64,000 nucleotides of DNA from Thermostichus sp047462415 (GCF_047462415.1 NZ_JANSJE010000009.1:1-64000), one strand, 5' to 3'; numbered from the stretch's first letter, positions 1 through 8,716 are shown. Notes: generated from the sequence alone by a model not told the origin. Numbers and translations: made by a program.

Positions 1-116
1 CCAGAGTTGGGAAGTATAGCCTGGAGCAGATAGTGCAGACTTCTTTACTACTGATTAATCCATCCTGCTTCCGAAGTTGGTTTGCTAAGTGTTGCTACTG
101 TACCCCTTGATTCTTT

Positions 117-335
117 AACAGGCTGTGCAAGGCAGCAAGAGCAGGGGTAAAGGTGGTGGTGCTGCCTGCCTACAGCTCGCAGACTTGTCACCGGTGTTTG
201 TGGATTGGCCAGCGGGAAGGGAAGCGTTTTCGTTGTGTGAACCCGGCCTGTGGCTAGGAAGGGGATGCAGATTTGAACGGTGCCAACGTCATTGCACTTT
301 TGGTGGCTGCCATAAACCAGCCTGGAGGTCCGTGG
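117..335 (+). pseudogene. Decayed 3' end of an IS605/IS607-type tnpB (OrfB)
   Basis: The frame running through base 171 reads like the C-terminus of TnpB, the RNA-guided nuclease of IS605/IS607 elements. It shows KAARAGVKVVVLPAYSSQ, a CHRC pair, then CVNPAC (together the four-cysteine zinc ribbon) and finally GDADLNGA, which matches the last RuvC motif (DAD-x-N). An in-frame TAG at 255-257 separates the zinc ribbon from the DAD motif, and upstream the frame is interrupted with no start codon. The gene is therefore a remnant, not a functional nuclease. No tnpA is seen. Less conserved sequence from about 49 may be further decayed tnpB. The hairpin just downstream is a plausible right end of the element. 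Confidence 0.75.
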
Positions 336-389
336 TTGGCTTGCCAACTGCAGGGCTACTGTTCGCGTCAGCGGCGCGTAGCGCTAAAA

Positions 390-412
390 CCCCACCCGCC
401 TATGCGGTGGGG
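390..412. repeat. Hairpin downstream of the tnpB remnant (possible transposon right end or terminator)
   Basis: CCCCACCCGC and GCGGTGGGG flank a short CTAT loop and form a strong stem. IS200/IS605 elements carry subterminal hairpins at their right end, and this one lies about 55 bases beyond the tnpB remnant. A Rho-independent terminator is the alternative, but only a short T-rich stretch (TAGTTTATC) follows. Confidence 0.45.
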
Positions 413-468
413 TAGTTTATCGATAGCAGGGAGGGCACTGCTGAACCTTGGCAGGGCAACTGGCTGGA

Positions 469-1572
469 CTAGTCAGCCGCGGGATCCCTGCGAAGGTGGG
501 TGGACAAGTCGGGGAAAGTCTCCAAGCTGGCCGCCCACTCACCAATGAGGGCGTTGACCCAGTGGGGCAGCTCGTCGTGAGCGCAGTGACCCACCCCTGG
601 CAGCTTCACCAAGGTAAGAGCCGGCTGCCAGCGCTTGAATTGGTCTGCCAAAAAGCTGGGCACCGCCGGATCTTCTTGGCCCCAGAGGAGCAAAATCGGC
701 ATTTTGAGGGTGGGCAGCAGGCGCTTGGGGCTGTCGAAGCGGCGGCAAAGGATGGCCCTCAGGCTATCCAAAAACACGTGGGCTGCCCCCGGCTCAAAGG
801 CAGGCCTCTGGAAGATCTGCACCAACTCCTCGTCCACCTGCTCGTCCCGTTTGTAGACATTTTTGATCCAGGCCCGCAGCACCTCGGTTTGTCGCAGCCA
901 GTTAAACAAATGGGGATAGGTGAGCGGGCAGCCCAAAACAGCCAGGATCCCTTCGCAAAGGGCTTGAACCAGGGCATCCCAAGGAGAGGGCAATTCTTCC
1001 GGGTGAGGCCCATCGGCACAACTGATCAAGCACAAACCCTTCACCATCTGGGGATAGCGGGCAGCCGCGATCACCCCCACCAACCCGCCGATGGAGTGGC
1101 CCACCAGGATGCTGGGCTGTTGGATGTGGGCATACCAAAACTCGTACACCTGCTCCACCCACAGATCGACGCTGTAGGCGATCTCCGGCTTGGCGCTTTT
1201 CCCAAATCCCAGCAAGTCAAGGGCATAGACGGGGCGCTGGGATCCCAAGGGAACAATGTTATGGCGCCAATGGCCCACCGAGGCTCCCAAGCCATGGATC
1301 AAGATGGCCGGAGCCGCCGTCAAGTTCACCTGGCCCTTGGAGGTTTGGGCGCGACTGGGGGTGTAGGTGAAATGGATAGACCAGCCACGCCAGAGCCAGG
1401 TTTGGGAATGGCCATAGCGAGGGAGCACGGCAAGGGGATCCCTGTTGCCGACCGAAGAGGGGGCCGGCGCGAGGGGAGGGGAGCTTGCCCCGCCGACAGC
1501 AGCAGAGGGAGAAAAGTTGGGTTCAGGCAAGGGAGGAGCGTGTGACAACAACAGGCCCATCTCCACCAGCAT
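469..1572 (-). CDS. Alpha/beta-fold hydrolase
   Basis: A 367-residue alpha/beta hydrolase of the plant/cyanobacterial type. Visible signatures are the oxyanion-hole HGLGAS at about 93-98, the DLLGFGKS strand, the nucleophile elbow GHSIGG with Ser160, an acid-bearing strand LLLWGQEDP, and the catalytic His in PGVGHCAHD near the C-terminus, so the triad looks complete. The first ~50 residues are Pro/Ala-rich and poorly conserved. ATG 1572 is the only in-frame ATG near the front, but a downstream GTG could be the true start. The substrate cannot be told from sequence. The gene stands alone, facing the tnpB remnant and divergent from cobH. Confidence 0.85.
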   Translation of the reverse strand: MLVEMGLLLSHAPPLPEPNFSPSAAVGGASSPPLAPAPSSVGNRDPLAVLPRYGHSQTWLWRGWSIHFTYTPSRAQTSKGQVNLTAAPAILIHGLGASVGHWRHNIVPLGSQRPVYALDLLGFGKSAKPEIAYSVDLWVEQVYEFWYAHIQQPSILVGHSIGGLVGVIAAARYPQMVKGLCLISCADGPHPEELPSPWDALVQALCEGILAVLGCPLTYPHLFNWLRQTEVLRAWIKNVYKRDEQVDEELVQIFQRPAFEPGAAHVFLDSLRAILCRRFDSPKRLLPTLKMPILLLWGQEDPAVPSFLADQFKRWQPALTLVKLPGVGHCAHDELPHWVNALIGEWAASLETFPDLSTHLRRDPAAD

Positions 1573-1733
1573 AGACCGATCTTAGCGGCTGCTTCGGGGC
1601 GTCTAGAGTGGAACTAAAGGGGCGTTTCTCTCAGGTAACCCTTTTGAGCACAGCTTTTCTGGACGTTCTGCGCGACTTTCCCCGAACAAGACTGCTCGCG
1701 TCAGCAGGACGTAGAAACCACCCTAGCCGAACC

Positions 1734-2396
1734 ATGGCTCCGCCTGTGGATCCCACGATGGCTGAGATGATGGATGAGACAGCTTGGATAGACCCCATTA
1801 CGGCGGCCAGCTTTCGCCAGATCGACCAAGAGATCGGCCCCCACCCCTGGCAAGGGATCCCCTATGAGATCGTGCGCCGCGCCATCCACGCCACCGCCGA
1901 TTTTGAGCTGCGGGATCGCTTTGTGTTTAGCCCCACGGCGGTCGAGGTGGGGCTGGCGGCCCTGCGGCAGCAAAGGCCCGTGGTGGTGGATGTGAGGATG
2001 GTGGCTGCCGGGATCCAAGCTGGCCTTGAGGCGCAGGGGATCCCGCTCTATTGCGCTTTGGACTGGGTGGAAGACCCCCCCGCGGCAGGGCAAACCCGCA
2101 CTGCCCAGGGGATGATCCAGGTGGCCCGCCGCTACCCGGAAGCCATCTTTGTTGTCGGCAATGCGCCCACGGCGCTGCTGGCGCTGGTGGAAGAGATTCG
2201 GGCAGAGCGGATCCGGCCCAGCCTGGTGATCGGGGTGCCGGTGGGCTTTGTGGCCGTGGAGGAGGCCAAACAGGCATTGGCACAAACGGATGTCCCCCAG
2301 ATTCGGGTGGAGGGCCGCAAAGGCGGATCCCCGGTGGCCGCTGCCATCGTCAATGCTCTGCTGCTGGCCGCTCGCCGGGATCCCATTCCCAACTGA
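1734..2396 (+). CDS. cobH: Precorrin-8X methylmutase
   Basis: CobH/CbiC moves the C-11 methyl of precorrin-8 to C-12, giving hydrogenobyrinate/cobyrinate in corrin synthesis. The protein reads IDPITAASFRQIDQEIG at the front, carries the family His in the RRAIHATADFE motif (His52), and has RFVFSPTAVEVGLAAL followed by the conserved DVRMVAAGI strand. At 220 residues it has the usual family length. I chose ATG 1734. A longer ORF reaches back to 1608 but its extra residues do not look like the family, and ATG 1758 is possible. It heads a plus-strand group with the coiled-coil gene and cobL, so co-transcription of two corrin-pathway genes is likely. Confidence 0.9.
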   Translation: MAPPVDPTMAEMMDETAWIDPITAASFRQIDQEIGPHPWQGIPYEIVRRAIHATADFELRDRFVFSPTAVEVGLAALRQQRPVVVDVRMVAAGIQAGLEAQGIPLYCALDWVEDPPAAGQTRTAQGMIQVARRYPEAIFVVGNAPTALLALVEEIRAERIRPSLVIGVPVGFVAVEEAKQALAQTDVPQIRVEGRKGGSPVAAAIVNALLLAARRDPIPN

Positions 2397-2429
2397 CTAG
2401 AATTGGAACGACATCTTCAGACCTTTCCC

Positions 2430-3404
2430 ATGACCCCCGAACAAGAGGAGTGGCTGATCCGCAACCTTCAGCTCCAACAAGAACAGCTTCAAGAGCTGCG
2501 GGCTGAGCAGCAGCGGGCCGCCCAGCGCTTTGAGGCCCAGATGACGGAAATGCGACAGGCCTTTGCAGCCCAGATCGCCGAGATCCGAGCCGAGCAGCAG
2601 CGGGCCGCTGAGCGTTTCTCCGCCGAGATCGCCGAACTCCGGGCCGAGCGGCAACAAGCTGCCGAGCGCTTTGAGGCCCAGATGACGGAAATGCGGCAGG
2701 CCTTTACAGCTCAGATCGCCGAGATCCGGGCCGAGCGGCAACAAGCCGCCGAGCGCTTTGAGGCCCAGATGACGGAAATGCGGCAGGCCTTTGCAGCCCA
2801 GATCGCCGAGATCCGAGCCGAGCAGCAGCGGGCCGCCGAGCGTTTCTCCGCCGAGATCGCCGAGATCCGGGCCGAACAGCAGCGGGCCGCCGAGCGCTTT
2901 GAGGCCCAGATGACGGAAATGCGACAGGCCTTTGCAGCCCAGATCGCCGAGATCCGAGCCGAGCAGCAGCGGGCCGCCGAGCGTTTCTCCGCCGAGATCG
3001 CCGAGATCCGAGCTGAGCGGCAACAAGCTGCCGAGCGCTTTGAGGCCCAGATGGCTGCAATGCGAGCCGAGCGGCAGGCCATCGAAGCCCAGCTCCAGAC
3101 CGAAATCCAGGAGATCCGGGCGTTAATTCAGCACAACCAGGAGCGGATTCGCCAGAACGAAGAGCGGGGAGATGAGCTGGAGAGGGCCATCCAGGAGTCT
3201 CGCCGCGATATGCAGGCCGGGTTTGCCGAGCTGAGGGAAGCGCAAGCCATGATGATGGAGCAATTTCGGGATCGGGATGGTCGCCTGATCGAGGCTCATC
3301 TGGGCTTTATTCGGGAAATGCGGGAGATGCAGCGGGAAGTAGCGGAGCTGCGCCTGGATTTTCTCAACCACATGCGCCAGTACCACCCGCCTGTCGAACG
3401 CTAG
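2430..3404 (+). CDS. Long repetitive coiled-coil protein, function unknown
   Basis: A 324-residue, almost entirely helical protein rich in Glu, Gln, Arg and Ala. Residues ~20-215 are built from near-identical units that alternate between an 11-residue insert (QMTEMRQAFAA) and 18-residue segments such as FSAEIAEIRAEQQRAAER. The 11- and 18-residue periods are those of hendecad-type straight or right-handed coiled coils, not plain heptads. The DNA repeats are nearly identical too, which implies recent expansion or gene conversion. There is no signal peptide or membrane segment. ATG 2430 (MTPEQEEW) is preferred over a TTG at 2403. The stop codon abuts the ATG of cobL, so the two are probably translationally coupled although a scaffold protein has no obvious corrin role. 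Confidence 0.75.
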   Translation: MTPEQEEWLIRNLQLQQEQLQELRAEQQRAAQRFEAQMTEMRQAFAAQIAEIRAEQQRAAERFSAEIAELRAERQQAAERFEAQMTEMRQAFTAQIAEIRAERQQAAERFEAQMTEMRQAFAAQIAEIRAEQQRAAERFSAEIAEIRAEQQRAAERFEAQMTEMRQAFAAQIAEIRAEQQRAAERFSAEIAEIRAERQQAAERFEAQMAAMRAERQAIEAQLQTEIQEIRALIQHNQERIRQNEERGDELERAIQESRRDMQAGFAELREAQAMMMEQFRDRDGRLIEAHLGFIREMREMQREVAELRLDFLNHMRQYHPPVER

Positions 3405-4652
3405 ATGGCGAGCCGGTTGCCTCAGCTTGCGGTCGTAGGGGTAGCTGGAGATGGCTCGGTGGCCTCTTGGGCGATTCCCCCCCTCTCCCAAGCGCAAACC
3501 CTGGCCGGGCCCCCCAGCCTGCTGCAGCACTTTGCCGACCATCCGGCCCGCCAGATCCGGCTTACTGGATCGGTGGAAAGTTGGATCCCGCTTTTGCAAA
3601 AGGAGCTGGCACAGGGATCCCTGGTTTTATTGGCCAGCGGGGATCCCCTGTTTTTTGGGATTGGGCGCCTGCTGACCCAGTATTTCCCGGCGGAGCAACT
3701 GGCTTTTTACCCCCAAGTCAGCTCGGTGCAGTTGGCCCTCAACCGCCTGCAGATCCCCTGGCAGGAGGCCACCATTCTCAGTCTGCACGGGCGGGGAATG
3801 GAGCCGTTGGAACCCGCTCTCAAACAGGGATCCCCTGTGATTGTGGTGCTTACCGACCCAGAGCACACGCCAGCCAGCTTGGCCCAGTTCATTGCCGACC
3901 TGCGGTTGCCGGTGCGCTACCAGGGCTGGGTATGCAGCCAACTGGGATCCCCCCACGAGCAGATCCTGCCTCTGCAGGAAGGTGAGAACTCCGCTTTCCC
4001 CAGCCCCAATCTGGTGGTGTTGCGCCGCGTTGACCCGGAACCGGATCCCCGCCGCTGGCCCCTAGTCGGGATCCCCGACGACCAGTTCCACACCTTTCCC
4101 GACCAGCCCGGCCTGATCACCAAGCAACCCATCCGCCTGCTCACCCTGGGGGCCTTGCAATTGCCGCGGCAGGGAGTGGTGTGGGATGTCGGGGCCGGCA
4201 CCGGCTCCGTGGCCGTAGAGATCGCCCGCCTCTCCCCCCAGCTCCAGGTCTATGCCGTTGAGCGCAACGCCATGGGTATTTGTCTCATCCGGCGCAACCG
4301 CCAACGCTTCGGCCTGGAGAACCTGCACGTGATCCCCGGGGCAGCGCCCCAGGTGCTGGCCGACTTGCCGGATCCCGATCGGGTGTTGCTGGGGGGAGGC
4401 GGCAAAGGGATCCGCGATCTGCTGCCGGTGGTGGCTGCCCGCCTGCGGCCTGAGGGGATCTTGGTGGCCAACTTTGCCACTCTGGAAACCTGCAGCGAAA
4501 CCCTGCAATCGCTGCGCTCGCAGGGCTGGCAGGTGCGGCTAGAACACATCCAGATCTCCCGCTCCACAGCCCTGGCAGAAGGCACCCGCTTCGCCCCCCT
4601 TAACCCCGTTTACCTGCTGCAGGGGATCCCTTCAACTTTGCAATCTCGCTGA
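3405..4652 (+). CDS. cobL: Precorrin-6Y C5,15-methyltransferase (decarboxylating), CbiE-CbiT fusion
   Basis: CobL methylates precorrin-6Y at C-5 and C-15 and decarboxylates the C-12 acetate, using S-adenosylmethionine. The 415-residue length fits a CbiE-CbiT fusion. Residues 1-~200 form a tetrapyrrole methylase domain (LAVVGVAGDG at the start, then LVLLASGDPLFFGIGRLL). Residues ~225-415 form a Rossmann methyltransferase with the SAM loop DVGAGTGSVAVEIA and the GGGGKGI turn. ATG 3405 directly follows the stop of the coiled-coil gene. A convergent NYN-domain gene lies beyond a GC-rich hairpin. Confidence 0.88.
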   Translation: MASRLPQLAVVGVAGDGSVASWAIPPLSQAQTLAGPPSLLQHFADHPARQIRLTGSVESWIPLLQKELAQGSLVLLASGDPLFFGIGRLLTQYFPAEQLAFYPQVSSVQLALNRLQIPWQEATILSLHGRGMEPLEPALKQGSPVIVVLTDPEHTPASLAQFIADLRLPVRYQGWVCSQLGSPHEQILPLQEGENSAFPSPNLVVLRRVDPEPDPRRWPLVGIPDDQFHTFPDQPGLITKQPIRLLTLGALQLPRQGVVWDVGAGTGSVAVEIARLSPQLQVYAVERNAMGICLIRRNRQRFGLENLHVIPGAAPQVLADLPDPDRVLLGGGGKGIRDLLPVVAARLRPEGILVANFATLETCSETLQSLRSQGWQVRLEHIQISRSTALAEGTRFAPLNPVYLLQGIPSTLQSR

Positions 4653-4676
4653 ACCCCCTCCTTTGGGGTGGGGGGT
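4653..4676. terminator. Possible bidirectional terminator between cobL and the NYN gene
   Basis: ACCCC(C) followed by GGGGT and GGGGGT can fold into a short GC-rich hairpin in the 34-base gap between two convergent genes. An A-rich run (GAGAGAAAAATTA) follows on the plus strand. The stem is only 5-6 bp, so the call is weak. Confidence 0.3.
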
Positions 4677-4686
4677 GAGAGAAAAA

Positions 4687-5283
4687 TTACCCCTCATCCT
4701 CCTCGTCGGTGGTGAACCCGGGTCGGTACAGATAGGAGGGGCGATTGGTCTTCTTAATTTGGTCTTTGAGGGATTCTAGGTCGATGTAGCGATCTGCCAA
4801 GTTGATCAGTTGGTCGCTGGTCATGGAACGCAAGCTAACCACCTCCACCCGTGCCCCTTGGTAGCTGACGGCATTGACCGCGTAGGCCAAATCCCCATCG
4901 CCGCTCACCAGCACTGCCGTCTCGTACCAACGCACCAGCGACAACATGTCCACAGCAATTTCCACATCTAGGTTGGCCCGCTTGGATCCATCGGGCAGTT
5001 GGGTCAGCTCTTTGGTAACCACGCGGTAGCCGTTGCGACGCATCCAGAGCAAAAACCCCTGCTGCTTTTCGTTGTTGCGATCGACGCCGGTGTAGAAAAA
5101 GGAGCGCAGAAGGGGAGAACGGCCGGTTAGCGTCTTCAGCAGGCGGGTGTAGTCGATCTCAATGCCCAGTTGCAGAGCGGCATAGAACAGATTGGATCCG
5201 TCGATGAAGATGGCCACACGACCACGGTTGTCCTGCAACGGATCCGAAGGCTGAAAGCCGGGATCGGGGTCAAGACGCAACAT
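4687..5283 (-). CDS. NYN-domain (LabA/DUF88 family) putative ribonuclease
   Basis: A 198-residue NYN-domain protein with a PIN-like nuclease fold. The acidic positions expected for metal binding are present in VAIFIDGSNLFY (Asp28), ANLDVEIAVDML and LVSGDGDLAYAV. In cyanobacteria, LabA-type members affect clock-dependent expression, but this family is broad and the specific role is not inferable here. ATG 5283 lies behind GGAGAAG. The same frame stays open upstream, but that part does not look like protein of this family and overlaps the divergent sfsA. The extreme C-terminus is acidic (DEEDEG). Confidence 0.82.
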   Translation of the reverse strand: MLRLDPDPGFQPSDPLQDNRGRVAIFIDGSNLFYAALQLGIEIDYTRLLKTLTGRSPLLRSFFYTGVDRNNEKQQGFLLWMRRNGYRVVTKELTQLPDGSKRANLDVEIAVDMLSLVRWYETAVLVSGDGDLAYAVNAVSYQGARVEVVSLRSMTSDQLINLADRYIDLESLKDQIKKTNRPSYLYRPGFTTDEEDEG

Positions 5284-5478
5284 TCGGCTTTTCTTCTCCA
5301 AGTGGTTTTGGCAAAGGGATAGAAAAAGGTAAGGTATTAAAGGATATATGAACAAGGCATCGGCAAAAAAAGGCCCTGGCCGGGGAGATACGTCATTTAC
5401 CCTAGCGCAGGAAACACCCCACCCCTGGAAGACTTCCAAAATCCTAAAGAAAAAATACTTATCGGAGAGCTCTTGCGA

Positions 5479-6198
5479 ATGACAGGCCAACAGGGGGCGC
5501 TGCCCTATCGTTTCCCGACCTCCCTGCACAGAGGGGTGTTGCGCAGCCGCCACAAGCGCTTCTTTGCCGAGGTGGAGCTGGAAAATGGGCAACAGGTAAC
5601 CGCTCACTGCCCCAACACCGGGCCGATGACGGGGGTTTGCCAGGTAGGGGCACCTGTGTACCTCTCCCATCACCCCGATCCCAAGCGCAAATTGGCCTAC
5701 ACCTGGGAGATGATCCAGGTGGAAGGGGTGTGGGTGGGGATCAACACTGGCCTGCCCAATCGCCTGGTGGAATGGGGGCTGGAACAAGGGTGGTTTCCCC
5801 AGTTGGCGGGGTTTTCTCGTTGGCAACGGGAAGTGACCTGCGGCAGGAGCAAAATCGACTTCCTGCTGATAGGAGACTCTGGCTTGGCCTACCTAGAGGT
5901 TAAAAATACCACCTGGGCCGTGGGATCCCGCGCCCTCTTCCCGGATACGGTGACGACTCGCGGGCAAAAACACCTGGAAGATTTGATTGAGATCCGCCGG
6001 CAAGGCCAGCGGGCTCTGCTGCTGTACTGGATCAACCGTGCCGATTGCACCGAGTTCGCCCCTGGCGCAGAACGGGATCCCCGCTATGCCCATCTGTTTC
6101 GCCAGGCGCTGCAGGCGGGGGTCGAGGTGTTGCCCTACCGGATCGCGGTCTCGCCCCAGGGGATCCATCCCCTGGGTTTGGCCAAAATGGTGGCCTGA
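5479..6198 (+). CDS. sfsA: SfsA family DNA-binding/nuclease-like protein
   Basis: A 239-residue homologue of sugar fermentation stimulation protein A. An OB-like N-terminal half (HCPNTGPMTGVCQVGAPVYL) is followed by a restriction-endonuclease-like core with SKIDFLLIGDSG...YLEVKNTTWA, a recognisable D-ExK arrangement. Its biological role is poorly known outside E. coli. ATG 5479 has GGAGAG nine bases upstream and is preferred over a TTG six bases earlier. The gene runs toward xthA with a 24-base gap and may share its transcript. Confidence 0.88.
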   Translation: MTGQQGALPYRFPTSLHRGVLRSRHKRFFAEVELENGQQVTAHCPNTGPMTGVCQVGAPVYLSHHPDPKRKLAYTWEMIQVEGVWVGINTGLPNRLVEWGLEQGWFPQLAGFSRWQREVTCGRSKIDFLLIGDSGLAYLEVKNTTWAVGSRALFPDTVTTRGQKHLEDLIEIRRQGQRALLLYWINRADCTEFAPGAERDPRYAHLFRQALQAGVEVLPYRIAVSPQGIHPLGLAKMVA

Positions 6199-6222
6199 GC
6201 GTTGTCTTGGGAACCTGCTGCT

Positions 6223-7008
6223 ATGCAAGTGGCCACCTGGAATGTCAACTCCATTCGCACCCGGTTGCCGCAAGTTTTGGCTTGGCTAGACAAGCAGGGA
6301 TCCCTGGATGTGCTCTGCTTGCAGGAGACCAAGGTGGTGGATGAGGACTTTCCCCGCGCCCCCTTTGAGGAGCGAGGCTTTCATGTGGAGGTGTACGGGC
6401 AAAAGTCCTACAACGGCGTGGCCGTAATTAGCCGGGAGGTGCCGGAGAAGGTGGAGCGGGGGTTTGGCGCGCTGCTGTCGGCGGCTGCAGACCTGGACGA
6501 GCAAAAGCGGCTGATCGGCGCCCTCTACCACGGGATCCGCATTCTCAACCTCTACGTGCCCAACGGCGAGGCGGTGGGATCCGACAAGTACGCCTACAAG
6601 TTGCGCTGGCTGGCCACGCTGAAGGACTACCTGGCCGTTGCCCTCAGCCAAGGGGATCCCATCTTGCTCTGTGGGGACTTTAACATTGCCCTGGAAGACC
6701 GCGATATCTACGATCCCCAAAAGGCCGGAGAAATCATGGCCTCGGAGCCAGAACGGCAGGCCCTGCGGGAGATCCTGGCTTTGGGGTTTGAGGATGCCTT
6801 TCGCAAGTTTAACCCGGATCCCGGACATTTTAGCTGGTGGGACTACCGGGCCGGAGGGTTTCAGAAGAATCGCGGCTGGCGCATCGACCACCTCTACCTT
6901 TCTCCCCCGCTCCAGGACAAGGCCACTGCCTGCTGGATCGACGTCGAGCCGCGGCGGCTACAAAAGCCCAGCGACCATGCCCCTGTGGTTGTGGAGCTGG
7001 CGGTCTGA
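6223..7008 (+). CDS. xthA: Exodeoxyribonuclease III
   Basis: A 261-residue ExoIII-type AP endonuclease/3'-exonuclease for base-excision repair. It starts with the classic MQVATWNVNSIRTRLPQV. The metal-binding Glu sits in CLQETKVVD, followed by CGDFNIALEDRDIYDP, WRIDHLYLS and the terminal SDHAPVVVEL, so all catalytic blocks are intact. ATG 6223 is chosen because it gives the family N-terminus, although the ORF extends seven codons further upstream. It follows sfsA on the same strand. After its stop, CCGCTC...GAGCGG at about 7020-7055 could form a weak long-loop terminator. Confidence 0.93.
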   Translation: MQVATWNVNSIRTRLPQVLAWLDKQGSLDVLCLQETKVVDEDFPRAPFEERGFHVEVYGQKSYNGVAVISREVPEKVERGFGALLSAAADLDEQKRLIGALYHGIRILNLYVPNGEAVGSDKYAYKLRWLATLKDYLAVALSQGDPILLCGDFNIALEDRDIYDPQKAGEIMASEPERQALREILALGFEDAFRKFNPDPGHFSWWDYRAGGFQKNRGWRIDHLYLSPPLQDKATACWIDVEPRRLQKPSDHAPVVVELAV

Positions 7009-7104
7009 AATCCCCAGGCCGCTCCCTTGCCAATCTTTTCTCGAGACAAGAGCGGCTATCTACGCTAGGCTGGTAGATGTTAACGAATGTATCGGGCTAC
7101 CGCC

Positions 7105-7773
7105 ATGGCGCTCTTTGGTTTTGGCAAACTGAGCAAGAAGCTGACCTTGCCCACGCCGGAAGAGGCTTTGCCGGGCCGCTCCGAGCCAATGGCAATCGTT
7201 AACCGGCACTACGTCAAGGGCACGCCCCTAAAGCCCCCTTTTCCCGAGGGCATGGAGCTGGCCCTGTTCGGCATGGGCTGCTTTTGGGGAGCGGAGCGCA
7301 AGTTTTGGCAGTTGCCCGGGGTGTTCACCACTGCCGTGGGCTACGCTGGCGGGTATACCCCCAACCCCACCTATGAGGAGGTTTGCACCGGTTTGACTGG
7401 CCACAACGAGGTGGTGCGGGTGGTTTACGATCCCAGCCAGATTAGCTACCTGCAGCTTTTGAAGGTGTTTTGGGAAAACCACGATCCCACCCAAGGGATG
7501 CGCCAGGGCAATGATGTGGGCACCCAGTATCGCTCCGGCATCTACGTCTATTCCCCGGCACAACGGGAGCTGGCGGAAAAAACCCGCGATCTCTACCAGC
7601 AGGCTCTGAGCGCCCACGGCTACGGCCAAATCACCACTGAGATCCTGGACGCCCCAGAGTTCTACTACGCCGAAGACTACCACCAGCAGTACCTGGCCAA
7701 AAACCCACGCGGCTACTGCGGCCTGGGGGGCACCCAGGTTTGTCTGCCCGAGATCCTCACCGAGTCTGTCTAA
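7105..7773 (+). CDS. msrA: Peptide-methionine (S)-S-oxide reductase
   Basis: MsrA reduces the S-epimer of methionine sulfoxide in oxidised proteins. The active-site motif GCFWGAE is present, followed by GYAGGYTPNPTYEEVCTGLTGH and the YHQQYLAKNP block. A further Cys in RGYCGLGG near the C-terminus is a likely resolving cysteine. ATG 7105 gives MALFGFGKLSKKL, typical of cyanobacterial MsrA, and ATG 7087 would add six residues. The protein has 222 residues. It is followed by a palindromic dispersed repeat and the convergent sulfate transport genes. Confidence 0.93.
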   Translation: MALFGFGKLSKKLTLPTPEEALPGRSEPMAIVNRHYVKGTPLKPPFPEGMELALFGMGCFWGAERKFWQLPGVFTTAVGYAGGYTPNPTYEEVCTGLTGHNEVVRVVYDPSQISYLQLLKVFWENHDPTQGMRQGNDVGTQYRSGIYVYSPAQRELAEKTRDLYQQALSAHGYGQITTEILDAPEFYYAEDYHQQYLAKNPRGYCGLGGTQVCLPEILTESV

Positions 7774-7804
7774 GCCACACCCTAGCCGATGACGGTCATG
7801 GCTG

Positions 7805-7840
7805 CCCTCACCCCCGGCCCCTCTCCCTCAGGGAGAGGGG
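7805..7840. repeat. Dispersed REP-like palindrome (copy 1)
   Basis: CCCTCACCCCCGGCCC leads into a perfect 10-bp hairpin, CCCCTCTCCC (7818-7827), TCA loop, GGGAGAGGGG (7831-7840). The same element recurs near 11845-11915 (twice), 23955-23984 (degenerate) and 58582-58642. Here it lies in the gap between convergent msrA and cysW and could also stop transcription from both sides. Confidence 0.8.
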
Positions 7841-7876
7841 GGTTAGAGCGTTGATTGCAAGGATCCCAAAAGATGT

Positions 7877-8716
7877 CTAGAAGATGCGGCGGGAAGGGGA
7901 TCCCCGCTCCAGCAGCTCCTTGGCCACCAGGGTTACCACCGCCAGCAAGGAGAGCACCACTGCCGCCGCATAGGCCGAGCCCGTGGCATAGCTGCGGTAG
8001 GCATCTTCCACAAATAAGGGAAGGGTCTGGGTGCGGCCAATGATGTTGCCAGAGACCACCGCGACAGCGCCGAACTCCCCCATGGCGCGGGCATTGGTCA
8101 GGATGACCCCGTACAGGAGTCCCCAGCGGATGTTGGGTAGGGTGATGCGCCAGAAGATCTGCCAGGAATTGGCCCCCAGGGTTTTGGCGGCTTCTTCTTC
8201 CTCGCTGCCGGCCTCTTCCAACACCGGCAGTACCTCCCGCACTACAAAAGGGAGCGTGATGAAAGCCGTGGCCAGCACAATGCCCGGAAAGGCAAAGATG
8301 ACCCGCAGGTTCCAGGATCCCAGCCAACCCTGACGGCCAAAGAGGAGCACCAGCATCAGGCCGGCCACCACCGGGGAAATGGAAAAGGGCAGATCGATCA
8401 AGCTGAGCAGCAAAGCCCGCCCCGGAAAACGGCGGCGAGCCAAGGCCAAGGCGGCGCAGAGGCCAAAAAAAGTATTGAGGGGAACAACAACCAGCGCCGT
8501 CAGCACCGTCAATCGGAGGGCGCTGAGCAGCTCCCGCTCGGTCAGGTGCTGGAGAAAAGCTGGGATCCCTTCTCGAAACGCTTGATAAAAGATGTTCACC
8601 ACCGGGATCCCAAGCAGCAGGGCGATGTAGAGCCCGACAATGCCGATCAACAGGCCCGACAGCCAAGGGTTTGTCGATGGCTCCGGTTGGACACCCGCTA
8701 TCCCGTCAGGTTTCAT
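7877..8716 (-). CDS. cysW: Sulfate/thiosulfate ABC transporter permease CysW
   Basis: A 279-residue inner-membrane permease with about six hydrophobic segments and the EAA loop (LGANSWQIFWRITLPNIRWGLL) that docks onto the ATPase. The combination LPFSISPVVAGLML...GRQGWLG and NARAMGEFGAVAVVSGNIIGRTQTLPLFVED is the CysW pattern. The start overlaps the 3' end of cysT by 11 bases, so translation is coupled. It is the last gene of cysA-cysT-cysW. Confidence 0.92.
   Translation of the reverse strand: MKPDGIAGVQPEPSTNPWLSGLLIGIVGLYIALLLGIPVVNIFYQAFREGIPAFLQHLTERELLSALRLTVLTALVVVPLNTFFGLCAALALARRRFPGRALLLSLIDLPFSISPVVAGLMLVLLFGRQGWLGSWNLRVIFAFPGIVLATAFITLPFVVREVLPVLEEAGSEEEEAAKTLGANSWQIFWRITLPNIRWGLLYGVILTNARAMGEFGAVAVVSGNIIGRTQTLPLFVEDAYRSYATGSAYAAAVVLSLLAVVTLVAKELLERGSPSRRIF

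Noticed and set aside
448..1545. Long plus-strand frame opposite the alpha/beta hydrolase.
   Set aside because: Antisense frame produced by high GC and third-position bias; the minus strand carries a complete catalytic triad.
7782..8666. Minus-strand frame overlapping cysW.
   Set aside because: Out-of-frame with the CysW permease signatures and reads through the palindromic repeat.
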